64,000 nt of DNA from Bipolaris cookei (taxonomy: Eukaryota; Ascomycota; Dothideomycetes; Pleosporales; Pleosporaceae). Under the pieces are notes generated by a model. It saw only the letters and a program-made list of their open reading frames with translations, was not told where the DNA came from and searched no databases. Numbering within the stretch: the first letter of the stretch is position 1; every line of letters begins with the position of its first letter. Of this stretch, positions 52,747 through 64,000 are shown piece by piece. Location of the stretch: positions 1 through 64,000 of the forward strand of contig NRSV01000092.1 in assembly GCA_002286855.1 (NCBI GenBank), written 5' to 3'. Position numbers and translations under genes: made by a program.

Positions 52747-55671
52747 CTTGCCACGACAAGGAGAGGAGGCGTAGGGTAGTTCAAGTAGTCTGAGCTGTCC
52801 CCCAGACCCAGACCCTAGTGAGATGAAGTGTTACCCAAGCGTCGCACTAGCTCCTATGTCATAGCGAAGTTTGTCGCGTGGAAACCTCTTGGATCGAAAG
52901 GCCAATATCACATGTAATACCACCGCAATGCAGGGGAATGGACGGGGGGTGCGCAGTGGAATAAACAAGGACTCGGGGGCCCCTCAATCCTCCAAAACGC
53001 CGAAATCGACCTTGGTATTGCCCGTTCGGCGCCTTCAAGGTCATAGCGGAGTGGTTGGCGGGATGTTGATTGTGGAAACCTTGCACCCCTACCACACTTG
53101 CACCGCTAGCGTCAGGTTCATAAACCTTATTTCCTGAGCCAAAGTCATTTTCCAATTTCTTTAATTTATTCATCTCTGCCATTACTCTGTGACTTGATGA
53201 GCGCTGATCCAGACCACAAATGCTTGATATTTCGTTCGTAAATTCGTTCTTTATAGCGCTGTGCTTACTTGTACGAGTGAAGGGAAGCAGGAATAGCAGC
53301 ATCTCACTTGAGCCGTGTGCAAGGAAACGGGCCGACGCTCTCTGAACGAACAAGGCTAGGAAGGAAAGGGATGCTATTGCGATCTGGGAATGAGCTTGGT
53401 GAGGATGTTGTCGCAGACATATAAGATGCACAATCTGCCGGGGACTGCAGATCACCTATGTAAAGTGTACGTAGTATATAATCACTTGTAAGCCACACCA
53501 TTGGGTCAATATGAAGCAGAAACGTCCCCGAGAAACACCGCGTAAGTATGTACATAGAGTTTTACATACCGGGCCGTTGGTAAAAAATAATTGGGCCACA
53601 ACAACTGGAGCGCATTTGGATGCAACATTCTTTATCGCTGTTCTGATTATGTCTAGCCATAAGAATGCAAAGTCTTGATAGAACCATGGGGAATTCGAAC
53701 ACTTTCGAGGATCCCTTCAAGACCATGTTCCTTTGTCGAGGGGAGATTGGTGATGGCATCCAGGAGTAGATTTGTGTAAGTTTAGCTGATTGGATTCATC
53801 GTAGCGTTTTCCCTTCAACACGGCTAGATCGGCGGCCCGGCCACAACCGGATTTCCCAGGGTGGCAAGTTGAGACAAAGCACAGAAAGCCCTATACCGTG
53901 ATATGTACTGCGTACATAGCCGTAAGTAAGTACATACGCGCGTATGTACAATTAGCTGTACAGTAGGTGGCTATTGTCTCATGTATTCAAGAACATGTGA
54001 AGCAGATGTGGGACCATTGAGACTGAGTGAATTGTTTGCGGTCCATCGTTTTCACGTCTGCAGTGACATATGGTGAGAACAATGGAATGTTGCTATGGCA
54101 ATCCCAATGTAACGCCACAATTGTGAACAACAGTCAATGAAAGCCGACGTAAGCCTCGCCAGAACATGTACCTACTATGCACCACGTATGTAAGTAACCT
54201 GGCGCTTAGAGAAGCAGGTCGAAAGTGTACCAAATCCAGCAGTTGAACAATTGATGGTTTTGCGTTGAGAGGGAACTGCAGCCTGGCCCATTGTGGCTGT
54301 AGGGTTTTGTTGCATGCCGACAGCCAAGATGTCCAAGTATTGCATTCCAATCAACTGATATTTTTCTTCCTATAACGCCTACTGGTCAGATGGTGAAGAC
54401 AACGCAGCGTTGTAGATACTACATACACATGGTTGCCAGGTGCATATACTAGTAAAAGATCAGCACGGCGTTTCCCGCTAACATCGGGCTAGTACTACCG
54501 TCGAAGTTCACAGGGGTTGATGCGCATTTAAAAGGCCCTAATGTACTTGGACTAAATTCGACCTCTGGCTTACGGCTTACGGCTTACGCACCCAGACATT
54601 TAACTGCCGATTTGCAGTCAAGGGTGAACGTCAGACGCGTCCTGCATGATCGCAGCAGGTCAATCGATGCCCAAAGCGAAGTCTTGGACGGTTTGCACAT
54701 GGCATCTCTTCAACTGTATGATGGGTGTGGTTAGTCTTGGGCCAAGGGCGATGTGGGCTCAATCCATATAGGTCAAGTTAGAGTTGCATCTGCATCCGGC
54801 ATACGAGTCCAAGTTGCCGTGTGCTGATTTGGAATACTAGGAAACGCGGAACGTGACGGGAAGGTTGTTGATACGAGAAGCTCGGAGGATAAGAGTGTCA
54901 GGATGGCAGAAATTGGACGAGGCTGTCTCCACGGTTCACCAAGAGTGGATCAAAGCTAGTGTCTTGGTGTGCGCCGAACGCGTTGATCATTCATCAAACT
55001 GAACCCAAACACTCACATCATCTCTTTACGCGTCCAAAAGCACATTGGTCATCCTTGACTTCTCAGACGCCTCTCTACTATGTACATCGTGCAGGCTCCA
55101 TGTCAGTCTCCAGTTTGCGAAACGACGACAGGGTCCCTGGTGGGGCTCAACGCTCGATCTTATGTAACCAGGCTTACCGGCTATCGCCCCGTCCATGCCG
55201 TACCAAGGCTCTCTTGCGCTCATGGCATCGGCACATCATTTGCAACTTAACATGACGGTAATTCCGCACTCCTCAGCCGCCGGCAACCGTTGCTTGTTCA
55301 TCGTACATCATCGTTATAGTGACATCTTCTCCCCATGTCTAAAAGCCTTTCAACCTTGATGGCTATCCTTTTCTTCTCCGGAACTGCGAGTGAATTCCTA
55401 CTGGCGGATATAACTATAGGGCAGACAATTACCCCGATAGGGCTGGAAATGGGCTGCTCGTCTTACTCAGCAACCACACTGGCCTAGCCAGTTTCGGCGA
55501 ATCTTCTGGCAGCAACTCCATCATCTGGTATATACGGGTCAGCCCAGATGAGATTTTTAAATTTGCCGGGTTCCATCGCTGGTAGATGCCGTCACCTCAA
55601 ATGTGGATTGCTCAGATAAGCCTCCTGATTTATTCGTCCGCACTTGCGCATTCTGCTCTAGCATTGTCTCG
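52747..55671. other. Gene-poor region with GTACATA-rich sequence
   Basis: No convincing gene in 2.9 kb. A 198-aa frame (53455-52859, minus) has no recognisable domain. Between about 53545 and 54430 there are many GTACATA/TATGTAC-like words, including a 20-bp perfect palindrome at 53930-53949. A short tandem CTTACGG repeat lies near 54570. Confidence 0.45.
53930..53949. repeat. 20-bp perfect palindrome
   Basis: GTACATACGCGCGTATGTAC is fully self-complementary. It is preceded by TATGTACTGCGTACATA (53903-53919), a second imperfect dyad of the same words. Confidence 0.8.
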
Positions 55672-55840
55672 TATTATTATTATTATTATTCCATTATAGT
55701 CCTGTATCAGCCGTTGGCTATGTAGGACTTTGGCCAAAGGCCGTTCTATCTAACTAGTTACAATTTGGTACGTTGTGCTGTATTGCGTGACTATGGTGCT
55801 TCGGCCTTTGTCTAGTTAAGCTAGTACTAGCTTTCTAGAC
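55672..55840. repeat. Direct repeat, copy 1 (about 169 bp), starting with a TTA microsatellite
   Basis: Begins with (TTA)n then CCATTATAGTC, contains GACTTTGGCCAAAGGCCGTT with the palindrome CTTTGGCCAAAG, and ends GGTGCTTCGGCCTTTGTCTA ... CTAGCTTTCTAGA. Copy 2 at 57360-57520 has the same order of blocks in the same orientation. Confidence 0.8.
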
Positions 55841-55942
55841 GCCTGGTGCTAAAGAGCAGTTTGGTAACAGGGAGAGATGTAGGGCAGCTAGGCTGCCTTC
55901 CAGCGAGCTCTCTTAGGGGAAAGGAAAAATTTTCAGCTTGTT

Positions 55943-56042
55943 TAGTTTTATAGAGTAACTCTCTCTAGTTTTAATGAGTAGCTCTCTCGTTCACTTTTAG
56001 TGAGTCTTCCTCTCAAGTTTTAATGAGTAACTCTCTCGTTCT
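55943..56042. repeat. Short tandem repeat, about 25-bp unit, four degenerate copies
   Basis: Units of the form GTTTTAATGAGTAACTCTCT recur four times just before the larger minisatellite. Confidence 0.75.
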
Positions 56043-56043
56043 G

Positions 56044-56906
56044 CTGGGGTGCTATTATAGCGGGCGGAGGCTACCTTAGCGTTTGGATGTTTGTGCTAGA
56101 ATAGTAGGAAAGAACTATTCTAGCGTTTGGTATGGTGCCTAGCGGGCGAGGGCTTTGGCGTTTCGATGGGGTGCTATTATAGCAGGCAAGGGCTACCTTA
56201 GCGTTTGGATATTTGCTAGTACAGTTCACGACTACTGTTCTAGCGTTTTGGTGTGGTGCCACAGCGAGCAGGGCTGTCTTGGCGTTTGGATTTGTGCTAT
56301 TACAGAACAACAAAACTGTTATAGCGTTTGGTATGGTGCCTAGCGGGCGAGGGCTTTCGGCGTTCGAATGGGGTGCTATTATAGCAAGCGGAGGCTACCT
56401 TAGCGTTTGGATATTTGTGCTAGTACAGGATACAACTACTGTTCTAGCGTTTTGGTGTGGTGCCACAGCGAGCAGGGCTGTCTTGGCGTTTGGATTTGTG
56501 CTATTACAGAACAACAAAACTGTTATAGCGTTTGGTATGGTGCCTAGCGGGCGAGGGCTTTCGGCGTTCGAATGGGGTGCTATTATAGCAAGCGGAGGCT
56601 ACCTTAGCGTTTGGATATTTGTGCTAGTACAGGATACAACTACTGTTCTAGCGGTTTCGCATGGTGCCACAGCGCGCAAAGGCTGTTCTGGCGTTTAGAT
56701 ATGGTGCCGCAGCGAGCGAGGGCTGTCTTGGCGTTTGGATGGGGTGCTGTTGTAGCAGGCAAGGGCTACCTTAGCGTTTGGATATTTGCTAGTACAGTTC
56801 ACAACTACTGTTCTAGCGTTTTGGTATGGTGCCGCAGCGAGCGAGAGCTGTCTTGGCGTTTGGATAGAGTGCCTGGCGAGCAAAGACTAGCCTGGCGTTT
56901 AAATGG
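56044..56906. repeat. Higher-order minisatellite (204-bp period built of five GCGTTTGG submonomers)
   Basis: About 860 bp made of blocks of 36-44 bp that nearly all begin GCGTTTGG or a close variant (GCGTTCGA, GCGTTTTG). In the best-conserved part five block types of 44, 39, 42, 36 and 43 bp repeat as a 204-bp unit (for example 56361 and 56565). Most blocks contain a small inverted repeat, such as GCTATTATAGC or CTATTACAG ... CTGTTATAG. Because 204 is divisible by three, a frame of 161 codons stays open at 56213-56698, but this is a by-product of the repeat. Confidence 0.85.
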
Positions 56907-57010
56907 GTTTTATTTTTATTGGTGTTTTTCGATTGTTTTTGTTTTCGTATGGTAGTCTTTCTATTAGTCATCAGGGCGATCCGTGCGTTCTCGAAGATTT
57001 TCGCATTTTG

Positions 57011-57107
57011 AACACGTCGCGGGAAAATCGACAATACCCCCTCTAGCACCTCAACGAGAGGGCTGCACACGTTAGAGGTGGCGTTAATCGATTTCCCACG
57101 ACGTGTT
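57011..57107. repeat. Imperfect inverted repeat, 20-21-bp arms
   Basis: Arms 57011-57031 (AACACGTCGCGGGAAAATCG) and 57088-57107 (inverted, CGATTTCCCACGACGTGTT) match with two differences. A smaller CTCT...AGAG dyad lies between them. It could form a 97-nt hairpin, or be a degenerate MITE. Confidence 0.65.
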
Positions 57108-57359
57108 ACCCCTATATCCGATAGAAAATTGACGAGTTTCGATGAAAAAATTCAGCTTAAAAGTTGGTGTGTGAGCCATGGAGTGAGCATTGTCTCGTAA
57201 ATACAGCATGGCGCAAGCAGACCGCATACTCAAGCTTGTTGTGGCGTGACATGTGATTTGCCCTTGTTGTATCCAAATGGTGATTGTGTCAAAGAACCCA
57301 GCACGTCGAACTGAAGTCAGAGTAGCTTAAACAACACTGACACATGGATCCAGCGCCTC

Positions 57360-57520
57360 TTATTATTATTCCATTATAGTCTATGTAGCTTGTGACCATG
57401 TAAGACTTTGGCCGGAGGCCGTTCTATGGGGTAATTATTTACAATTTGAGGGTTTGTGGTATATAGCGTAGCTGTGGTGCTTCGGCCTTTATCTAGTTAA
57501 ACTATTACTAGCTTTCTAGA
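57360..57520. repeat. Direct repeat, copy 2 (about 161 bp)
   Basis: Same block order as copy 1 (55672-55840): TTATTATTATT, CCATTATAGTC, GACTTTGGCC.GAGGCCGTT, TGGTGCTTCGGCCTTTATCT and CTAGCTTTCTAGA. The two copies bracket the minisatellite and are about 1.7 kb apart. Confidence 0.8.
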
Positions 57521-59160
57521 TACCCTTCCAACGCCTCTTGAATGGGTCTCGTGGTATCTAAATAATTGTTGCTGCCAGAGGTAGAAGGCCCTATGTTTAT
57601 CCCGACTTTCCAGGCCAGTCTTTCGGAACAATGAAAAATAGGAGTTCTGATGAGCTGCATTGAGCTTCACCTCCTACCAGACTGATATACGCCGCAGCAC
57701 GCATAACTATCTGCCTAAACCTCAAAATCTATCGGTCTTGTTTGGTCGAGGGTCAGCTATCGGGTTACTTTTTTTGCTCACTCCTCGGCGGTCAAATAGA
57801 ACGGCATGACCTGCTTCCGATGCCAACCGTTGAGAAAACTTTAATCTGTCAAAATCGATGTAATCAGCGACTAAAATGAGATATGCATACTTGGACCCTA
57901 CGCGAAAGCTGTATGTATTGCCTGACTGAATAAGCTGTGAGTTACAATTGGAAATGTCGAGGTTTCTTACTGAAAATCAAAACAGTTCGTATCAGGAAAA
58001 CATTGGTCGTTCTGTGTCACAGTGAAATACCGAAGACAAGATATCTGTCAGACGAATTACCAAAAATATGAAAGTTACCATTGACACAAGGCATTTGAAT
58101 GTCACTGTGAATCACTCGCATCTGCTATGAATTGACTCGCAAACTTTACATTGTACACCTCAAGGGCACCAACAAGCGGCCCATAAGCTCAGTCTTGTAA
58201 GTACTACCTGCTCATCACAAATTTTGAATTGCCTCAGTCATATCGTTCTTGCACATTAGATTTCTTCTTATTAGACGTAAAGCGGTTCACTGGAACTCAC
58301 AGTCGGTCTACATATAAAAGCCCATCTGTAGTCGAGCTATTGTAGACAGTAGTCAGGAGTATTCCTCCAAGCTGCAGCAGCGTTAAGTCAGGTGAGTTAC
58401 TGAGCAAGAGATGCGAATTTTATCGGCCATCTATAGACATCTCTACATTTATTCTCGAATGCGGCTTTGATAATTCACATCTATCCGCCAAAACTAACAC
58501 CTCTTTCGCCAACATTGATTGCACGAGAGCCGCTTGATCTTCATTTAGAATGACTTACTGAAAGTGTTGTCGTAACTTCCAGTTCTCCAGCACGTGATGG
58601 ATTACCATCATAGAGCTGTAGATTCTTCTAGAACTTTCTAGGAAGTAGATACAAGCTCAATGCATCTTTGCTGATATGCACATTGGAACGATTAGAATTC
58701 TTGTAGACACATGGTTCCTCAAGTAGAATATTCAGTAGCCAGATCGTCGCAACATGCGCACTCAATATGCTTGCGCTAGTGTCTAACATCCGATCTGCCA
58801 CCTCCTAGCGGCTAGACAGAAATGGCTGCTCACGTGATATCACTCTCTTCAAGAAAGCACGAGGAGCCTCCGAAAGCAGTACAGAGGGGCAATTCTACTG
58901 CCAAACATATCGCTAGTACGATAAATCAAGTTTTACTATTAAGTAAATTTAAGTTTGGTCATTGTGTATCGCGAGTCCTCACCGCCCCACTTTGTTGCTC
59001 CAATCACCATGATGCCATATCTTGACCCTTATCAGTCACCTTATCTCACGGGACTACACCGCTATCATTAAAAGCTCTCTTTATCTAGAGCATTGACTTC
59101 ATCCACGCTTCGAACAACAGGACGCAATATCAACACTCAGCTATCCAATTCTCGCCTATC
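57521..59160. other. Gene-poor region
   Basis: No supported gene. A TATA-like ACATATAAAAGC at about 58311 with a GTGAGT donor 75 bp downstream hints at transcription, but no coding continuation could be built. Confidence 0.4.
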
Positions 59161-59388
59161 ATGGATCACCAACACTATCAACCAATCTGGCCGCTTGTCG
59201 AAGGCACATATGACTACACAATGAACCTAGCCGCCGAGCTCTGGACTATGATATGGCCAACGGATGAAGCGCACCAAGCACATAAAAAAAGAGAAGTCGA
59301 CTCGAATGCTGCGAAGAAAGAGAAGCTTGCAGCTCGCCCAGATACAGCAACTACTGTCGAGGTAAACAACGGGGGTACAAAGACCTGA
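59161..59388 (+). CDS. Possible small protein, 75 aa (weak)
   Basis: An ATG at 59161 follows a leader that looks like a fungal 5' untranslated region (CATTAAAAGCTC at 59068, then C/A/T-rich sequence). The product begins MDHQHYQPIWPLVEGTYDYT and has a Trp-rich amphipathic N-terminal half and a Lys/Ala-rich C-terminal half. There is no signal peptide, cysteine or known motif. It stands alone in a gene-poor region. A chance frame is quite possible. Confidence 0.3.
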   Translation: MDHQHYQPIWPLVEGTYDYTMNLAAELWTMIWPTDEAHQAHKKREVDSNAAKKEKLAARPDTATTVEVNNGGTKT

Positions 59389-62300
59389 GGGGCATTTCAC
59401 GAGTCACACAAAAGTCCAGGAGCTACCCAAAGACAAGCAAAAAAAATTACCAGTAGGGCATCACATTCAATGTACCAGAGTATGAACTAACGAGACAGTG
59501 GATATGCCGCACTGGTTTGGACAAGATCATTTACACAAAATATACTGAACATTGATTCCTACAAAGAGCAAGGTATGTTTGTACACAGAACCTGGCGGAC
59601 CGTAGCCCGTGTACTAACTAGTAGCAAGCAATGTACCAGTCGAGTGTCCTTCAGTGCCAACAGAGCCAGGCAAGTATCATGCGGCTGCAGCGACGACACA
59701 GAGTGTACAATATAGTGAGTTAGAGGGGCTCGGAGATCGTGAACCAGGGGCGCAAGTACGACTCAGGATCATTAATAGTCTCGCCAATGCTAGAATGAGA
59801 GTGCACATGGGTTAGGATTGGAATGAATGCAAGGCTCAAACATCAAATTTAATATCTTTTAGCAGTCTTAATGAGTGAGTTTACGATCCATACAAGGGTT
59901 ACCAAATTGTTGTGCCAAAGTAAATGTCTGATACAATCGACAAATGTCTGCGCTATGCTTCAATTTTTATGTATCACGCAAAGGCAAAACACAACTCTTG
60001 CAATTTGCGACTTATGAGGTAGGTGAAGCAAGGCAGTTAACACACTGCTACAATATGACTTCGAATCAGTTGCAATTATATCCTCTTACTCCATCGACGG
60101 AACCACAACTGCTTGGCGGTCCTCAGTAACTCCACTTTCATCGCGTTTGCACCAAGCCCTAAATGGAGTTCAATATGAACCGCCAAAGTGCTCATCAGAA
60201 CACATGGTAAAGTCAACAAACCGGCCAATCTATATTTGCCCCCATGACGTGAGTCCTAAGTGAGAGAAAAGGATCCACAAGGACGCGCCACTCAAATATG
60301 TGTAAATAAGACTTCAGCATATCCTTGGAACAAAAGCTTTTTTTCGTTTCTCACCTTGTCGCCGCATTATGGTAGCAAGACCTAAATCTCTTCTCAGCCG
60401 TAGCAGATGTGATATCAATGCTAACGGAATGGGATTGCAATGACTCGGTGTCTTGGAGACGGTAATGAAATTAGGGATTACTTAAGATAAAATCTGTATC
60501 GTTTTCCAGAACTGGGGAATTTCAGTGGGGTGAGGCGTGACGAGGGGTATTGAAGAAGTTGTGGGAGGAATTTGGATCTGAGGTCAAGAAGCTCCGCTGA
60601 CAGATGTAGTCAAGTTATAATGTGGTAAGAAAGTGTATTGCACTACTGAGAGCTTATTAGGGGTGTGGTTTGCTTATTGAAGACACAGGTGGTGTACGAA
60701 GAGACTGGGACCTGGAAAGTCGTTCACAGGATGCACAAGGCGTCAAGTGGGGCAGTCCAGAGTTTATCTCTTGATACAACCGGTTTTGGTCGTCTGATTG
60801 GGTAGTTAGCACTCTGTTGCAGCGTGATCCTTGCATTTGCGGGGTGTTGATCGGTGTAAAGAGGCTTGGGTGTGATCGTATTCGTAAAATTTCCGAGCCA
60901 GTTGGCTGGAAATATAATGGAGCTTGCGGAACGAGTGGTGCTTTATTCTGAAGACGAATAGGGAAGGAGATGGATTCAGTAGTGTTTAAGTCTTTTCTTA
61001 AATCCTTAGTGTGGTATTCAAAGGGCCGAAGAAGAAAGGGCTGTTTGATGTTGATGATGAGTGTACAAAATTGAATAGTTTGGCAATCATAGAAAACGAG
61101 AAAACGGACGCGTTGTTGCCGGGGATCCGAGTATTACAGAAGATTCTCGCTTACTATTATCGAACATGATATACACTACCCCATAATAGGTCCAACCGTT
61201 GTGTACAGAGATTCTCGGAAGCAAATTCCAGGGTAACGATGGCCTTCAGCAGTTAGTTCTTGTACGTGCGTTGACAAATTTAAACGCGCCGGAAACGAAG
61301 CTATGACTAGAGCATGTACTTGATATTTTATTTTCGTTTGCAGCACTAAATCGAACAGGGTCGTCGATTGCGTTTGCGACTAAAGCTTATAGACAGTAAA
61401 CGGTGGGGCAGTCTCCTCGCTCACATCTTAGCCTTACAGCGTGCCGGAATCTTTATAGGCAATAAGGTAACTCTTATTCTCCACTCCACAAGTTGCGAAC
61501 CCTATTTTCATAGTAGGTGATATCCACTTTTACAGTAAATGCAGGGTTTGCATTTGCAACGCTACCCGAATCCGTGGAGTGGGAATACGAAGGGCAGTGC
61601 TTACATCGCCTCATTTTCGCCGTAGCACTCCAATGTTGAAATCATGTTATTGATAATCGTCATTGCATTCTGAAAGATCATCTCCGATGATCATCGTCCT
61701 AGTTCAGGCAGGACTAATTTCGGTTCCGGATCCGTCCCCATCCGGTCCCCCTAGAACCCAGTCCATAGCACACTGCCGCGACAACGGTCCGAGATTCAGC
61801 GAGTGAGCACGCAGCTAACGCAGATATAAGCAGTGTAGGTGTTCTGAGACTGCTAGATATGATTTATTGGCTCAAGATACTAGGAAACTAGCGTTTGGTA
61901 CACGTTTGACCAATTTACCAAGTCCAGCGGGCCAATGTTGCGTCAAACCATATACAAGAACATAAACACAAACTAGAACAAACTTTGCTTACGCCATAGC
62001 AGGATGATGCACTAAACGTGCTTTTATTAAAGTATGGCATGATTTTCTGAAGAAGTCGTCCGATTTCGCCTCCATTCAAGAACGTCGTAATAGATATACC
62101 GAGGTAGTTAAGGATTGTGACATTCTTGCGCTCATGGAAAGCAAGTCGAGACAGGGCTTGAACCAATCAGGGATCTGGAGCCGAGTCAAGAGCTTCTGGT
62201 GTGGCTTATGGCTACCACCCGCTACCCAAAATGGATACTGAGGCGAAGGCATACATATATTTCGCGGAGCCGCACGGTCGCTCCAATGATTGTGTAAGGT

Positions 62301-62852
62301 GATTGATTTCTCCTGGCTTGTCCCTATAACTTGGAGGGGTTTGTTACATTCCTGCGATTGGCAATGTCTTCGTATCAGCGGAGATGTAGCCGAAGATGTA
62401 AAGTTCCCACTTCACGGCTATGATGATTGGGCCTGCGTTACGTCAAGTCACTTACACATATCGGCCCACTTCCAACACTCGGACTGCTTTAGCCAACAGA
62501 AATTTTATGGTGACATTTCAGTTCCTACGTGGTTCACCGTCGCTACAAAGAAAGCCATGCTGGAGTGGTGTTTGCTCCCATGGTGACTGTTTATGCACGT
62601 GCCACATGTGACTTCCTGTTTGAAACCCGCGCCTCGAGTGTCTCACTGACATTTCCCTCCGCCGTATTTCCTCTTTAATTTTCCATCTCCTTGTAATCCC
62701 TTTCTTCAAAAGCCCATCACGGGACCCGTCCACTGCGGCGGTACAGCTTTTCGGGCGAGTCCGTGGCCATAGCAGCAACCACAAGCCTATACGAGCACCG
62801 GCACACTTTCCCACTAACTTCTTTGCCAACAGTTCTCCCAAAATCTCCCAAA
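59389..62852. other. Gene-poor region of 3.5 kb
   Basis: No gene, transposase trace or strong repeat recognised. Frames are all short. The last 150 bp act as leader/promoter of the following gene. Confidence 0.45.
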
Positions 62853-64000
62853 ATGACGAATTTCAAGCAAGCTGCGCAATCTCGCATGTGGAAGAAGCCT
62901 CTAGCTGTCTCAAACACGACGAACCCGCTCGCAGTGGCACTCAATTTATATCCGATACTAGAGGTAGGTTCCACTCTGTTACTAATTTTGGCGCTTAATA
63001 ATTAATAAACGATAGACACTTGTTTCGTACCTTCCGCCATTTGACTTGGTCACAGTGACTCAATTGTGCCAAACGCTCCACAGCCACATCCAGATACATG
63101 ATGCGAGGGTAAAGGCCAATCTACTTTCCAAGACCTTGTGTGCTGGGCTGGGCTGCTATTTGCGCACATTATTTCACTGTGCGTGCACAGCAAAGGGTTT
63201 TCGCCTAACTATCGGCTGTGCCGGCGATGGATTTCGAACTGAATCGCGTCCGTGTGTGGAATGCGGAATCAACACATGCGACGAATGTCGTATACATGTC
63301 TTCTACAACCATCTCATCGAGGACTCTGGGTACGACCAACGTCGTTGGTGGGCAGGTTTCTTCTTCCTGAATACTGCGTCGATTTCCGTCTTTCCATCAA
63401 AGCATGGTGATGTATCCGCCTGGTACCGTCCTATCGAAAAAATGGAGCCTCTCCACGATCGTGGCCGTTTCCACATTCCACTCCACATTCCTGCTATCGG
63501 TGATCCGGAGCCAATAGAGCGCTTTCTGGATATCAACCTGGGTGAGCAACAGATTATCAGCCCTCTTGGTCGCACTCAACCTCCATATAGCGGCAACGAG
63601 ATCGTGTCGTTCCTCAACACGGTTATCACCTTGCGGAAAGAGCTTGTGTGTTTGGCATGCTTCAAGGAACGGCAGAAGAAAGGCTCATTCCGATGCTCTT
63701 GCACACTACGCAAGCGCTTCCTAGACCGTTGGCTGTGCGTGGGTTGCTATGTAAAAGAAGATCATGCGGATAAAGCCATTGCTAGCCATATCGTGGTCCA
63801 AGACGACGACGGAGGCGGCCACCGTCATCTATGTGCCTGTGGGGCGAGTTTTGGAGCGGGTCCACAGCCAAAAATTCTTTGTAACTGGTGCAAGGGAGAG
63901 GTTGCAGGGGAATGGGTTGACGCCGAAGACGAGATGGAGGACCGAGATGCCGAAGAGCCCGAGGAGGAAGAGCAACAAAACGAGGAGCATTCAGCTGCTG
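62853..64000 (+). CDS. F-box-like protein with multiple paired cysteines (3' end outside window)
   Basis: Exon 1 is 62853-62963 and exon 2 starts at 63016 and runs open to the window end; the 52-nt intron (GTAGGT ... CGATAG) is in phase 0. At least 365 residues are visible. The segment LYPILETLVSYLPPFDLVTV followed by TQLCQTLHSHI (about 32-62) resembles an F-box-like helix set. After it come many cysteine pairs: CVECGINTCDEC with a following His, CLACFKERQKKGSFRCSC, CVGCYVKEDH, CACGASF and CNWCKGEV, suggesting several zinc sites. The visible end is strongly acidic (EEPEEEEQQNEEH). Proteins of this kind in ascomycetes are usually uncharacterised; SCF adaptor function is an inference from the F-box-like part. 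Confidence 0.7.

Noticed and set aside
52859..53455. 198-aa minus-strand frame downstream of the MFS gene start
   Set aside because: Composition and start look random and no domain or intron logic is found; kept only as a note in the gene-poor region.
56213..56698. 161-codon open frame with a 68-residue internal repeat
   Set aside because: It is produced by the 204-bp minisatellite, whose period is divisible by three. No gene-like start or conserved sequence outside the repeat.

Overview
The window reads as nuclear DNA of a filamentous ascomycete. Introns are short (47-160 nt) with GTAAGT/GTATGT/GTGAGT-type donors and CTAAC-like branch sites, and gene content is typical of that group: Fot1/pogo transposons with RIP-like decay, a NudA-type dynein heavy chain, a TRI12-type efflux pump and a fungal GT31 transferase. 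Overall flavour suggests Dothideomycetes, probably Pleosporales, but that placement is inference from gene style. All spliced models were built by hand from frame continuity, splice sites and family endings.

Region 1 (1-12.8 kb) is a transposon island. It holds the 3' tail of one pogo element, two outward copies of a second family arranged as a 1.6-kb inverted repeat around a decayed third element, then three more decayed elements on the minus strand. Nearly all transposase frames carry stops or catalytic changes, mostly of C-to-T (or G-to-A) type. Two genes absent from any simple ORF view sit between the elements: an intact two-exon gene for an 87-aa secreted protein with six cysteines in the mature part (6965-7291), and the broken 5' part of another small secreted cysteine-rich protein gene (11280-11511). 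These are the most interesting items: effector-like genes in a repeat-rich compartment.

Region 2 (13-52.7 kb) is an ordinary gene-dense housekeeping block: a hypothetical spliced gene, a GT31 glycosyltransferase, a coiled-coil hypothetical, cytoplasmic dynein heavy chain (4356 aa), a CLC chloride channel/exchanger, GMP synthase, BCP1, the Rieske subunit of complex III, a POA1-type macrodomain phosphatase, a histone-fold protein (Dpb3/NF-YC-like), a serine carboxypeptidase, a small charged hydrophilic protein, an SDR dehydrogenase, an acidic hypothetical protein and a TRI12-like MFS pump. The genes are functionally independent; the notable shared element is a 273-bp divergent promoter between GUA1 and BCP1 with two abutting perfect dyads.

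Region 3 (52.7-62.8 kb) is gene-poor. It contains a GTACATA-rich stretch with a 20-bp palindrome, a pair of direct repeats of about 165 bp bracketing a higher-order minisatellite of 204-bp period, and only one weak small ORF. The window closes inside a gene for an F-box-like protein with many paired cysteines (62853 to the end).
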